Assembly (NCBI RefSeq): GCF_026340675.1
Contig: NZ_JAPEOX010000001.1
Location: 6,448,001 to 6,512,000, forward strand
Reading direction: 5' to 3'
From: Streptomyces sp. NBC_01264
GTDB lineage: Bacteria > Actinomycetota > Actinomycetes > Streptomycetales > Streptomycetaceae
DNA length: 64,000 nt
Numbering within the stretch: position 1 is the stretch's first letter; each line of letters begins with the position of its first letter. Of the stretch, positions 8,607 to 15,784 are shown piece by piece. A program made the position numbers and the translations under genes. Below the pieces are notes generated by a model that ran no database searches, had not been told where the DNA came from, and saw only the letters and a list, made by a program, of their open reading frames with translations.

Positions 8607-9476
8607 ATGGATGCAGCCCGCCCCCGATTCAACTCCCCCGTGCCCGTGCCGCCCGGCCCCCTCGTCGACGGGGACTGGCTCGCGGAGCGGCTCGGCATAC
8701 CCGGACTCGTCGTCTTCGACGCCTCCGTCGGGCCGCACCGCGACGCGGACCGGCGCATTCCCGGGGCCCGTCCCTTCGACCTCGACGGCGCGCTGTCCGA
8801 CCACACCGCCCCCGCCCCGCACACCATGCCCGGCCCCGACGCCTTCGCCGAGGCGATGCGTGCCCTCGGCGTCGACGACAGCGGCACGGTCGTCGCGTAC
8901 GACGGCGCCGGCGTCTACTCCAGCGCCCGCGCCTGGTGGATGCTGCGCAGCATGGGCTTCGACCGGGTCGCCGTCCTCGACGGCGGGCTGCCCGCGTGGC
9001 TCGCCGCCGGGCGGCCGGTGGAGGAGCGCCCACCGGGGTACGAGGGCCCGCGCGGCTCCTTCACGGCCCGGCCCCGCGCCGGGCTGCTGGTGGACGCCGC
9101 CACCGTGTCGGCGGCCCTGGCAGATCCGGCCGCAGCGGTGCTCGACGCCCGGACCCGCGAACGCTTCGCCGGTACCGCACCCGAGCCCCGCCCGGGCCTG
9201 CGCGGCGGCCACATGCCGGGCGCGGTCAGCCTCCCCTTCGGTGAACTCCAGCGCCCCGACGGCCTGATGCGCCCCGATGCGGAACTCCGCGCGGCCTTCG
9301 GAGCAGCGGTGGGCGAGCGGGAGCGGCTGTACTTCAGCTGCGGCTCCGGGGTCACGGCCTGCGTGCTCGCCCTGGGCGCGGACCTGGCCGGGTACAAGGA
9401 CCTCGCGGTCTACGACGGCTCCTGGAGTGAGTGGGGCGTCCCGTCCCCGGACCGACCGGTCGCGCAGGGGAGTTAG
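8607..9476 (+). CDS. sseA: 3-mercaptopyruvate-type sulfurtransferase (tandem rhodanese)
   Basis: 289-residue protein with two rhodanese folds: an inactive N-terminal one (about 15-135) and a catalytic C-terminal one (about 155-285). The active loop reads SCGSGVTA with Cys245 as the persulfide-carrying residue. CGSGVTA is characteristic of 3-mercaptopyruvate sulfurtransferases, whereas thiosulfate enzymes usually have CRKGVTA. It would move sulfane sulfur from 3-mercaptopyruvate to thiol acceptors or cyanide in the cytoplasm. ATG 8607 has GGAGG six bases upstream. The 287-bp gap before it (8320-8606) holds GC-rich dyads but no gene that I can support. Confidence 0.9.
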   Translation: MDAARPRFNSPVPVPPGPLVDGDWLAERLGIPGLVVFDASVGPHRDADRRIPGARPFDLDGALSDHTAPAPHTMPGPDAFAEAMRALGVDDSGTVVAYDGAGVYSSARAWWMLRSMGFDRVAVLDGGLPAWLAAGRPVEERPPGYEGPRGSFTARPRAGLLVDAATVSAALADPAAAVLDARTRERFAGTAPEPRPGLRGGHMPGAVSLPFGELQRPDGLMRPDAELRAAFGAAVGERERLYFSCGSGVTACVLALGADLAGYKDLAVYDGSWSEWGVPSPDRPVAQGS

Positions 9477-9715
9477 GCCGTCGCTCCCGGATCCGGCCCG
9501 GCCCGCGCCGCCCGGCACCGGACGACGCGGGCCTGACCGGCAAGATCGGAAGGATACGGCCCAGGACGGCCCGCCTCCGGATCCCGCCTCCGGCTCCGCG
9601 CCGCCCGGCAGGCGGCCCCGCGCCGTCTCCGTCCGCCGCCCGGGGGATAACCCCACCCCGGATCCGGGCACGTGCACCATGCCCCCGGGGCCACCGCGCG
9701 GGCACGATCGACACC

Positions 9716-10501
9716 ATGACCACGAAGACGCGCCCGCGCGCCACCAAGGCCACCGTCACTGCCACATACACCGCCGCGGCCCTCGCCGCCGGTCTGCTGC
9801 TCACCGGTTGCTCCTTCGGCTCGCTCGTCTCCCGCGGCGGACCGGGGAACACAGCGAGCGCGGACACGACGGTGGCCGAGGCCGTCACCGCGGTCGACGT
9901 CTCGGACGCCGGCAGCGGATCCATCGAAGTGGTCGCCGGTTCCGGCCCGGGCGTCACCGTCCGCCGTACCGTCCACTACCGCGGCGACACCGTGCCCCAG
10001 CCCGCGCAGAGGCTCTCCGGGGGCGTGCTGACCCTCACCAACGGCAGCTGCTCCGGCCGCTGTTCCGTCGACTACCGGCTGGAGGTGCCGGCCTCCGCGA
10101 CGGTCCGCGCCGAGAGCGGCAGCGGCCGCGTCACGGTGGCGGGAGTGGCCGCCGCCGACGTCACCACCTCCTCCGGCTCGGTCCGGGCGGACCGGATCGC
10201 CGGCCCGCTGACGGTCCGTACGTTCTCGGGCTCGATCGCCGCCGAGGAGCTGGCCGGCCCGGCCGCGGACGCCCGCTCGTCCTCCGGCGACGTCCGCCTC
10301 GCCTTCGGGAAGGCACCGTCCTCGGTCGCCGTGGAAACCAGCTCGGGCGATGCCGAGGTGAAGGTTCCCGCCGCCCCGTATGCCCTCGACCTCTCCACCA
10401 CCTCCGGCGGGCGCGAGATCACCGTCCCCGCGGACCCGTCCGCGACCGCCCGCGTCGCCGTACGGACCACGTCGGGCGACATCACCGTCTCGGCGGCCTG
10501 A
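9716..10501 (+). CDS. DUF4097-type beta-helix lipoprotein
   Basis: 261-residue predicted lipoprotein with signal peptide and lipobox LLTGC (Cys about 33). The mature part consists of short repeating strands with the pattern SGSVRADRIAGPLTVRTFSG and repeated TTSGDI/TSSGDA turns, typical of DUF4097 bacterial adhesin-like beta-helices. Role is unknown; similar proteins sit next to ABC exporters, which fits the permease remnant just downstream. ATG 9716 was chosen because it places the signal peptide at the N-terminus. Confidence 0.85.
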   Translation: MTTKTRPRATKATVTATYTAAALAAGLLLTGCSFGSLVSRGGPGNTASADTTVAEAVTAVDVSDAGSGSIEVVAGSGPGVTVRRTVHYRGDTVPQPAQRLSGGVLTLTNGSCSGRCSVDYRLEVPASATVRAESGSGRVTVAGVAAADVTTSSGSVRADRIAGPLTVRTFSGSIAAEELAGPAADARSSSGDVRLAFGKAPSSVAVETSSGDAEVKVPAAPYALDLSTTSGGREITVPADPSATARVAVRTTSGDITVSAA

Positions 10502-10660
10502 TCCGCGTCTCGCCCGGATCCCCATGGGGTTTCGAATTCCCCTTCCCGCACGGCCCCGCGTGTCTCGCGTGCGGGTGCGTCCTCCTGCACCTCCACCACG
10601 AGCGGCTGAGGTGGACGAGAACGCGGGTCGGGGTGGCGCCTCGAGCAACTACTACGTCAA

Positions 10661-10846
10661 CCTGTCCGGCTACGGGTCCTCGACGACGAGGTCAGCTCTG
10701 TCCGGTACCTGCTGGTCGTCGCGTCGGCGCCGCTGATCGGCCTGCTGACCGGCGTGCTGACCGGCGTGCTGACCGGCGTGCTCGACGGCCTCTACCCGGC
10801 CCGCCGCGCGGCCCGCGTCGAGCCGGTGGAGGCCCTGCGGCAGTGA
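10661..10846 (+). pseudogene. C-terminal remnant of a FtsX/MacB-type ABC permease
   Basis: The frame ending at the TGA at 10844 encodes a hydrophobic helix followed by YPARRAARVEPVEALRQ, the hallmark C-terminus of FtsX-family ABC transporter permeases. Only about 60 residues remain, there is no start or ribosome binding site, and the rest of the permease and its ATPase are absent. Inside the helix a 12-bp unit (GACCGGCGTGCT) is repeated three times in tandem at 10747-10782, giving LTGVLTGVLTGVL. I interpret it as a decayed gene end. The rest of 10502-10901 contains nothing else that I can support. Confidence 0.55.
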
Positions 10847-10901
10847 GCACCGGCAGCCGTCCCGCGCTGCCGCCGGGCCGCCCCGGCGGTGCCCGCGCGG
10901 G

Positions 10902-11468
10902 TCAGCCGAGTACGGCGGTCACCTCGCGGCGGGCCGTCTCCGACAGCAGGGGGGACCACCGGGTGAACAGTTCGAGCAGACCGGCCCCGTTGCGTTCGCG
11001 GAAGGACGCGTTCACCTTCGCCAGGTCCAGCTCGTTGGCCGCCGTGAGCTCGGCGAAGTCGCGGCGCTGCTGAGGGGACGGAACGAACTCCTCGCCCGTG
11101 AACCGGTCCCGGAAGACTACCGACGCGTCGTCCGGTGCGGCGAGGCCCGGGTAGGAGGCCTTGCGGTCGCAGCTCGCGTAGAAGTAGACGAGCTGCTCGG
11201 CCTCCGTACCGATCGCCTCGGTGAGGCGGGCCCGTTCGGAAAGCTCCAGGAGTACCAGAGGCAGCCCGTCGGTGCCGTAGAAGGCGTGGCACAGTGCCGC
11301 GGCCCGGAGCGCCGGCCGTCCGCCCCAGGCGTCCACCAGTGCCTCGACGCGCAGCAGGTGGGTCAGGAGCGTGCCGCCCGAGTGCTTGGTGGTCTCCGCC
11401 CCCACCTCCTTGAGCAGGGCTATCGCCGGTGAATCGGTGGGTGCGTGCGCGTTCTCGCTGTGCATCAT
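10902..11468 (-). CDS. DUF6817-like HD-type protein
   Basis: 188-residue soluble protein. It resembles the DUF6817 group, with conserved histidines in HSGGTLLTHLLRV and an AALCHAFYGTDGL segment spaced as in HD-type metal phosphohydrolases, although a full HD pair is not obvious. A C-terminal helical part follows. Two adjacent ATG codons (11468 and 11465) are both possible. It is divergent from lon across 166 bp and likely has its own promoter. Catalytic activity is not established for this family as far as I know. Confidence 0.75.
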   Translation of the reverse strand: MMHSENAHAPTDSPAIALLKEVGAETTKHSGGTLLTHLLRVEALVDAWGGRPALRAAALCHAFYGTDGLPLVLLELSERARLTEAIGTEAEQLVYFYASCDRKASYPGLAAPDDASVVFRDRFTGEEFVPSPQQRRDFAELTAANELDLAKVNASFRERNGAGLLELFTRWSPLLSETARREVTAVLG

Positions 11469-11592
11469 GCGCCCATCATGACGAGCCGCCCGCGCCCCGC
11501 GCCCGGCGCGATCGGCATGCGGACACCCTGCGGCCGTCCGAGTGTTCGCCCCCGGCGAACGGCACTTGGGGAACATTGGGGAGCTCACATGC

Positions 11593-11613
11593 ATTGAGTC
11601 GGCATAACTCAAC
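11593..11613. promoter_or_regulatory. HAIR box (HspR operator) upstream of lon
   Basis: TTGAGT (11594-11599), a 7-bp spacer and ACTCAA (11607-11612) match the HspR-associated inverted repeat CTTGAGT-N7-ACTCAAG except for the outermost base on each side. It lies 22 bp before the lon start. HspR repression of lon through HAIR is established in Streptomyces lividans, so heat-induced derepression is expected here. Confidence 0.9.
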
Positions 11614-11634
11614 TTCACTGCCGGAGGGAACATC

Positions 11635-14031
11635 ATGGCTTCGACGTCCGTAACGCTCACCCTGCCCGTGCTGCCGCTCGACGACGAGGTCGTGCTGCCC
11701 GGGATGGTCGTTCCGCTGGACCTGTCCGACGCCGAGGTGCGGGGCGCCGTCGAGGCCGCCCAGGCCGCCGCCGCGGGTGGCAAGCCGAAGGTGCTGCTCG
11801 TGCCCCGGGTCGACGGGAAGTACACGGGCACCGGCGTCCTCGGGACCGTGGAGCAGGTGGGGCGGCTGTCCGACGGGGATCCCGGGGCCCTGATCCGGGG
11901 GCGCGGCCGGGTCCGTATCGGGGCCGGGACGACCGGGCCCGGGGCCGCGCTCTGGGTCGAGGGCGAGACGGTGGACGAGACCGTGCCCGATCCGCTGCCC
12001 GGGGCCGTCGCCGAGCTCGTCAAGGAGTACAAGGCGCTCGCCACCAGCTGGCTCAAGAAGCGCGGGGCCTGGCAGGTCGTGGACCGGGTGCAGCAGATCG
12101 AGGGGGTCGGGGCCCTCGCGGACAACTCCGGGTACTCCCCGTTCCTGACCGTCGAGCAGAAGGTGGAGCTGCTGGAGACGGCCGACCCGGTCGCCCGGCT
12201 GAAGCTCGCGGTCAAGGCCCTCAGCGACCACCTCGCCGAGCAGGACGTCGCCGAGTCCATCGCCAAGGACGTGCAGGACGGCGTCGACAAGGTCCAGCGC
12301 GAGTTCCTGCTCAAGCGGCAGCTCGACGCCGTGCGCAAGGAGCTGCGCGAGCTCAGCGGGGAGAAGGAGGGGGAGGAGTCCGACGACTACCGGGCCCGGG
12401 TCGAGGCCGCCGACCTGCCGGAGAAGGTACGGGAGGCCGCCCTCAAGGAGGTCGACAAGCTGGAGCGCTCCAGCGACCAGTCCCCGGAGGGGTCCTGGAT
12501 CCGCACCTGGCTGGACACCGTCCTCGAACTGCCCTGGAACGAGCGGACCGAGGACGAGTACGACATCCGGGGAGCGCGCGCCGTCCTGGACGCCGAGCAC
12601 GCCGGGCTGAGCGACGTGAAGGACCGGATCACCGAGTACCTCGCGGTGCGCAAGCGCCGCTCCGAGCGCGGGATGGGCGTCGTCGGCGGCCGCCGCGGCG
12701 GGGCCGTACTGGCGCTCGTGGGCCCGCCCGGTGTCGGAAAGACCTCCCTCGGGGAGTCCGTGGCCCACGCCATGGGGCGCAAGTTCGTCCGCGTGGCCCT
12801 CGGCGGCGTCCGCGACGAGGCCGAGATCCGCGGGCACCGGCGTACGTACGTGGGCGCGCTGCCCGGCCGGATCGTACGGGCGATCAAGGAAGCCGGGTCC
12901 ATGAACCCGGTCGTCCTGCTCGACGAGATCGACAAGGTCGGCTCCGACTTCCGGGGCGACCCGGCGGCGGCGCTGCTCGAAGTCCTCGACCCGGCCCAGA
13001 ACCACACCTTCCGGGACCACTACCTGGAGGTGGAGCTGGACCTGAGCGACGTGGTGTTCCTCGCCACCGCGAACGTGCTGGAGGCCATCCCCGAGGCCCT
13101 CGCCGACCGCATGGAACTGGTCCGCCTCGACGGCTACACCGAGGACGAGAAGGTCGTCATCGCCCGCGACCACCTGCTGCCCAGGCAGCTGGAGCGCGCC
13201 GGCCTGGCCGTGGAGGAAGTGGTCCTGGAGGAGGACGCGCTGCGCAAGCTGGCGGGGGAGTACACCCGCGAGGCGGGCGTACGCACCCTGGAGCGTTCCC
13301 TCGCCCGGCTGCTGCGCAAGGTGGCCTCCCAGCACGAGCTGGGGGAGCGGGAGCTGCCGCTGCGGATCGGCGCCGACGACCTGCGGGCACTGATCGGGCG
13401 GCCGCACCACGTACCGGAGTCCGCGCAGGACCCGGCCGAGCGGCGGACCGCGGTACCGGGCGTGGCCACCGGCCTCGCCGTGACCGGGGCGGGCGGCGAC
13501 GTCCTGTTCGTCGAGGCCTCGCTGGCCGATCCCGAGACGGGCGCGGCCGGGCTCACGCTGACGGGCCAGCTCGGAGACGTGATGAAGGAGTCGGCCCAGA
13601 TCGCGCTCAGCTTCCTGCGCTCCCACGGCGCCGAGCTGGAACTCCCGGTCGCCGACCTGAAGGACCGGGGCGTGCACATCCACTTCCCGGCGGGCGCGGT
13701 GCCCAAGGACGGCCCGAGCGCGGGCATCACGATGACGACGGCGCTGGCCTCGCTGCTGTCGGGCCGGCAGGTCCGCACGGACGTGGCCATGACCGGGGAG
13801 GTCTCGCTGACCGGGCGGGTCCTGCCCATCGGCGGGGTCAAGCAGAAGCTGCTGGCCGCGCACCGGGCCGGGCTGACCACCGTCATCATCCCGAAGCGGA
13901 ACGAGGCCGACCTGGACGACGTTCCCGCGGAGGTGCTGGCAGGACTGTCGGTGCACCCGGTGACGGACGTACGGCAGGTCCTGGAGCTGGCCCTGGCCGC
14001 GGACGAGGTCTCGGTGACCGTGGCGGCCTGA
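11635..14031 (+). CDS. lon: ATP-dependent Lon protease
   Basis: 798-residue cytoplasmic AAA+ serine protease that degrades misfolded and regulatory proteins. Domains in order: N-terminal LON substrate-binding domain (about 8-200), coiled-coil region, AAA+ module with Walker A GPPGVGKTS (from residue 363) and Walker B VVLLDEIDK, then the proteolytic domain with catalytic Ser695 in KDGPSAG and Lys738 in GGVKQK, the exact 43-residue spacing seen in Escherichia coli Lon. ATG 11635 follows GGAGGGAA. It is monocistronic by spacing and preceded by a HAIR box, so it belongs to the HspR heat-shock regulon. Confidence 0.97.
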   Translation: MASTSVTLTLPVLPLDDEVVLPGMVVPLDLSDAEVRGAVEAAQAAAAGGKPKVLLVPRVDGKYTGTGVLGTVEQVGRLSDGDPGALIRGRGRVRIGAGTTGPGAALWVEGETVDETVPDPLPGAVAELVKEYKALATSWLKKRGAWQVVDRVQQIEGVGALADNSGYSPFLTVEQKVELLETADPVARLKLAVKALSDHLAEQDVAESIAKDVQDGVDKVQREFLLKRQLDAVRKELRELSGEKEGEESDDYRARVEAADLPEKVREAALKEVDKLERSSDQSPEGSWIRTWLDTVLELPWNERTEDEYDIRGARAVLDAEHAGLSDVKDRITEYLAVRKRRSERGMGVVGGRRGGAVLALVGPPGVGKTSLGESVAHAMGRKFVRVALGGVRDEAEIRGHRRTYVGALPGRIVRAIKEAGSMNPVVLLDEIDKVGSDFRGDPAAALLEVLDPAQNHTFRDHYLEVELDLSDVVFLATANVLEAIPEALADRMELVRLDGYTEDEKVVIARDHLLPRQLERAGLAVEEVVLEEDALRKLAGEYTREAGVRTLERSLARLLRKVASQHELGERELPLRIGADDLRALIGRPHHVPESAQDPAERRTAVPGVATGLAVTGAGGDVLFVEASLADPETGAAGLTLTGQLGDVMKESAQIALSFLRSHGAELELPVADLKDRGVHIHFPAGAVPKDGPSAGITMTTALASLLSGRQVRTDVAMTGEVSLTGRVLPIGGVKQKLLAAHRAGLTTVIIPKRNEADLDDVPAEVLAGLSVHPVTDVRQVLELALAADEVSVTVAA

Positions 14032-14116
14032 TCCGGGCACCGTCCGGGCGGGCCGGTGGCCCGGGGATTCCCGCTCCGGCGGGGCCCCGGGCCCCCGGCG
14101 TACCCGCTGCGAAATA

Positions 14117-14135
14117 CTGGTGGCCCACCCACCAG
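14117..14135. promoter_or_regulatory. Inverted repeat, probable MarR autoregulatory operator
   Basis: CTGGTGG and CCACCAG form a perfect 7-bp inverted repeat with a 5-bp spacer, 15 bp before the GTG start of the MarR gene. Position and symmetry fit a winged-helix dimer site overlapping the promoter or leader. Confidence 0.6.
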
Positions 14136-14149
14136 CGAAGGAGCGGGCC

Positions 14150-14590
14150 GTGCACGGGACCGAAGACCAGGAGTTCCTTGCCCTGGAGCGGGAGCTGTCC
14201 GTCTTCCTCCGACGGGCCCGCGCCTCCTCCGGGGAGATGGCGCGCGAGCTGCACCCGGAGCTGGAACCGGCCGCGTACGGGCTCCTCGTACGGCTGGAAG
14301 CCGCCGGGCGGCAGCGGGCGACCGAGCTCGCCGCCTACTTCGGGGTCGGCAAGGCCACCATGAGCCGGCAGCTGCGGGCCCTGGAGGTGCTGGGCCTGCT
14401 GGCCCGCGAGCCGGACCCGGCGGACGGGCGGGCCTTCCTGGTCGGGCTCACGGAGGAGGGCCGGGAGCGCTTCCTGCGGGTGCGGGGCGCCCGGCGTGAG
14501 CAGTACATGCGCAAGCTCGCGGACTGGGACCGCGGAGAAGTGGCGGAACTGGCGCGGCTTCTGAACCAGTTGAACGCAGGAGGGGAGTAG
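14150..14590 (+). CDS. MarR-family transcriptional regulator
   Basis: 146-residue winged-helix regulator. The core DNA-binding region runs about residues 50-110 (RATELAAYFGVGKATMSRQL, then DPADGRAFLVGLTEEG as the wing), the standard MarR arrangement. GTG 14150 was chosen because AAGGAG lies six bases upstream; the longer frame from 14120 would overlap the palindrome and lacks a ribosome binding site. It is followed convergently by the PP2C-like gene with a 24-bp gap. Target and ligand unknown; autoregulation through the upstream palindrome is inferred. Confidence 0.9.
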   Translation: MHGTEDQEFLALERELSVFLRRARASSGEMARELHPELEPAAYGLLVRLEAAGRQRATELAAYFGVGKATMSRQLRALEVLGLLAREPDPADGRAFLVGLTEEGRERFLRVRGARREQYMRKLADWDRGEVAELARLLNQLNAGGE

Positions 14591-14614
14591 CTCCCCTTCC
14601 CGTGGCTCCCCTCC

Positions 14615-15388
14615 TCACAGCTCCGCGTAGGCCGCCGACGCGTCGTCGTGGCGCTTGTCGCGGCGGTGCGGCCGGCCCGGGTCCGATTCCAGCGCGCGGA
14701 CCCGGTCGATCAGGGACTGCGCCCCTTCCTTGCACAGCACCGCCAGGCATTCGGCCCAGTCGCCCTCCCCGAACGTGTCCGTCCACCGGCTGGCCCCGTC
14801 CGTGATCGCCGCCACCGCCCGGACCTCCGCGCGCGGCGTCCGCCCGGTCACCGCCCGGGCCGCCACCTGCGGGTCCGCGGCCGCGGTGTAGAAGCCGCCC
14901 TCGGCGTTGCGCAGCGTGTCGGCGGAGGCCTCCGTACGCAGCAGCTCGCGCGGGATCCGGTCCAGCCGGTCGTCGAGGACCGCGCGCACCTCGCCCCCGG
15001 GCGCCTGGAGGAGGAGTACGGAATCCGAGAGCACCAGGTGCTCGACCCAGGACGCGTCCCAGCGGACCACGACCACCGTCGCCTGCGGCGTCCGGACGTG
15101 AGAAAGGTCACACGTGTCGCGATGGGCCTCCGCGGTGACGCGGATGGCCTCCGCCAGAACCCGGTCGAGGGGCATGTCCCGGCGTGATCCGGACAGTTCG
15201 GTCAATCGGCCCCCCAGCCGGGCCGCGAACCACGGCACTCCGTGCGCGCATCCGACGTCACCCGGCGGCGGGGTGACCCCGTCGAGGGCGACCAGGACTC
15301 CGCCGCCCGAGGCGGGGATCGCGGCCGACAGCCAGTCCTCGTTGGGGCGTTCCGGATTGCCGGGGGCGGAGGAGAGATCGATGCGCAT
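14615..15388 (-). CDS. PP2C-like phosphatase-fold protein
   Basis: 257-residue cytoplasmic protein resembling PP2C/SpoIIE-type phosphatases: an N-terminal PNEDW motif and GGVLVALDGVTPPP (acidic metal-site positions), a central beta region (ATVVVVRWDASWVEHLVLSD) and a late VAAITDGASRW motif matching the DG of PP2C motif 8. Some metal-binding aspartates therefore seem conserved, but identity across the fold is low and activity is uncertain. ATG 15388 precedes the conserved fold directly; no strong ribosome binding site. It converges on the MarR gene. Confidence 0.72.
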   Translation of the reverse strand: MRIDLSSAPGNPERPNEDWLSAAIPASGGGVLVALDGVTPPPGDVGCAHGVPWFAARLGGRLTELSGSRRDMPLDRVLAEAIRVTAEAHRDTCDLSHVRTPQATVVVVRWDASWVEHLVLSDSVLLLQAPGGEVRAVLDDRLDRIPRELLRTEASADTLRNAEGGFYTAAADPQVAARAVTGRTPRAEVRAVAAITDGASRWTDTFGEGDWAECLAVLCKEGAQSLIDRVRALESDPGRPHRRDKRHDDASAAYAEL

Positions 15389-15784
15389 GCTGACATTCTG
15401 CCCGCGCGGTGCCCCGTAGGAGCGGAAAGGACCGCTGAAGGTCCGGACCAACGCGGGGTGGGTGGGGAGGGAAGGAGCCGCCGGGGTCAGCGGGTTGCCC
15501 CTCGGCGATGTGGGCGGGCATCCTGCCAAAAGCCGCATCGATCTTTCAACCACCCGTCCACGGCGGGGCTCTGACAGCCGCTCGCGGAGTTGGTCGCCAA
15601 CTCCTCCGTGCTGTTCACTCCTTCGTGTGGCCGGGCGGGCGATGTGCGGCCCCCTTCCCAACTCACTGCGAGGGTCTGAGGCGGTGCGGCGGCGGACGCG
15701 CGGAAGCGGCGCGTACTGAGCGGCACGTACCGAGCATCAGACAACGAGCACGAGCAGCACACGTAAACAGGATTGCGAGCACCG
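15389..15784. other. Divergent promoter region before the conservon
   Basis: No gene seen in this 396-bp gap between the PP2C-like protein and cvnA. It contains a perfect 8-bp hairpin (GGAGTTGG, loop TCG, CCAACTCC; 15586-15604), a stretch less GC-rich than the genes around it (about 15530-15640), and purine-rich sequence before cvnA. Promoters for both flanking transcripts must lie here, but I could not assign boxes with confidence. Confidence 0.5.

Noticed and set aside
11476..14040. Long open frame opposite lon
   Set aside because: Same GC-frame shadow; lon is unambiguous on the plus strand.
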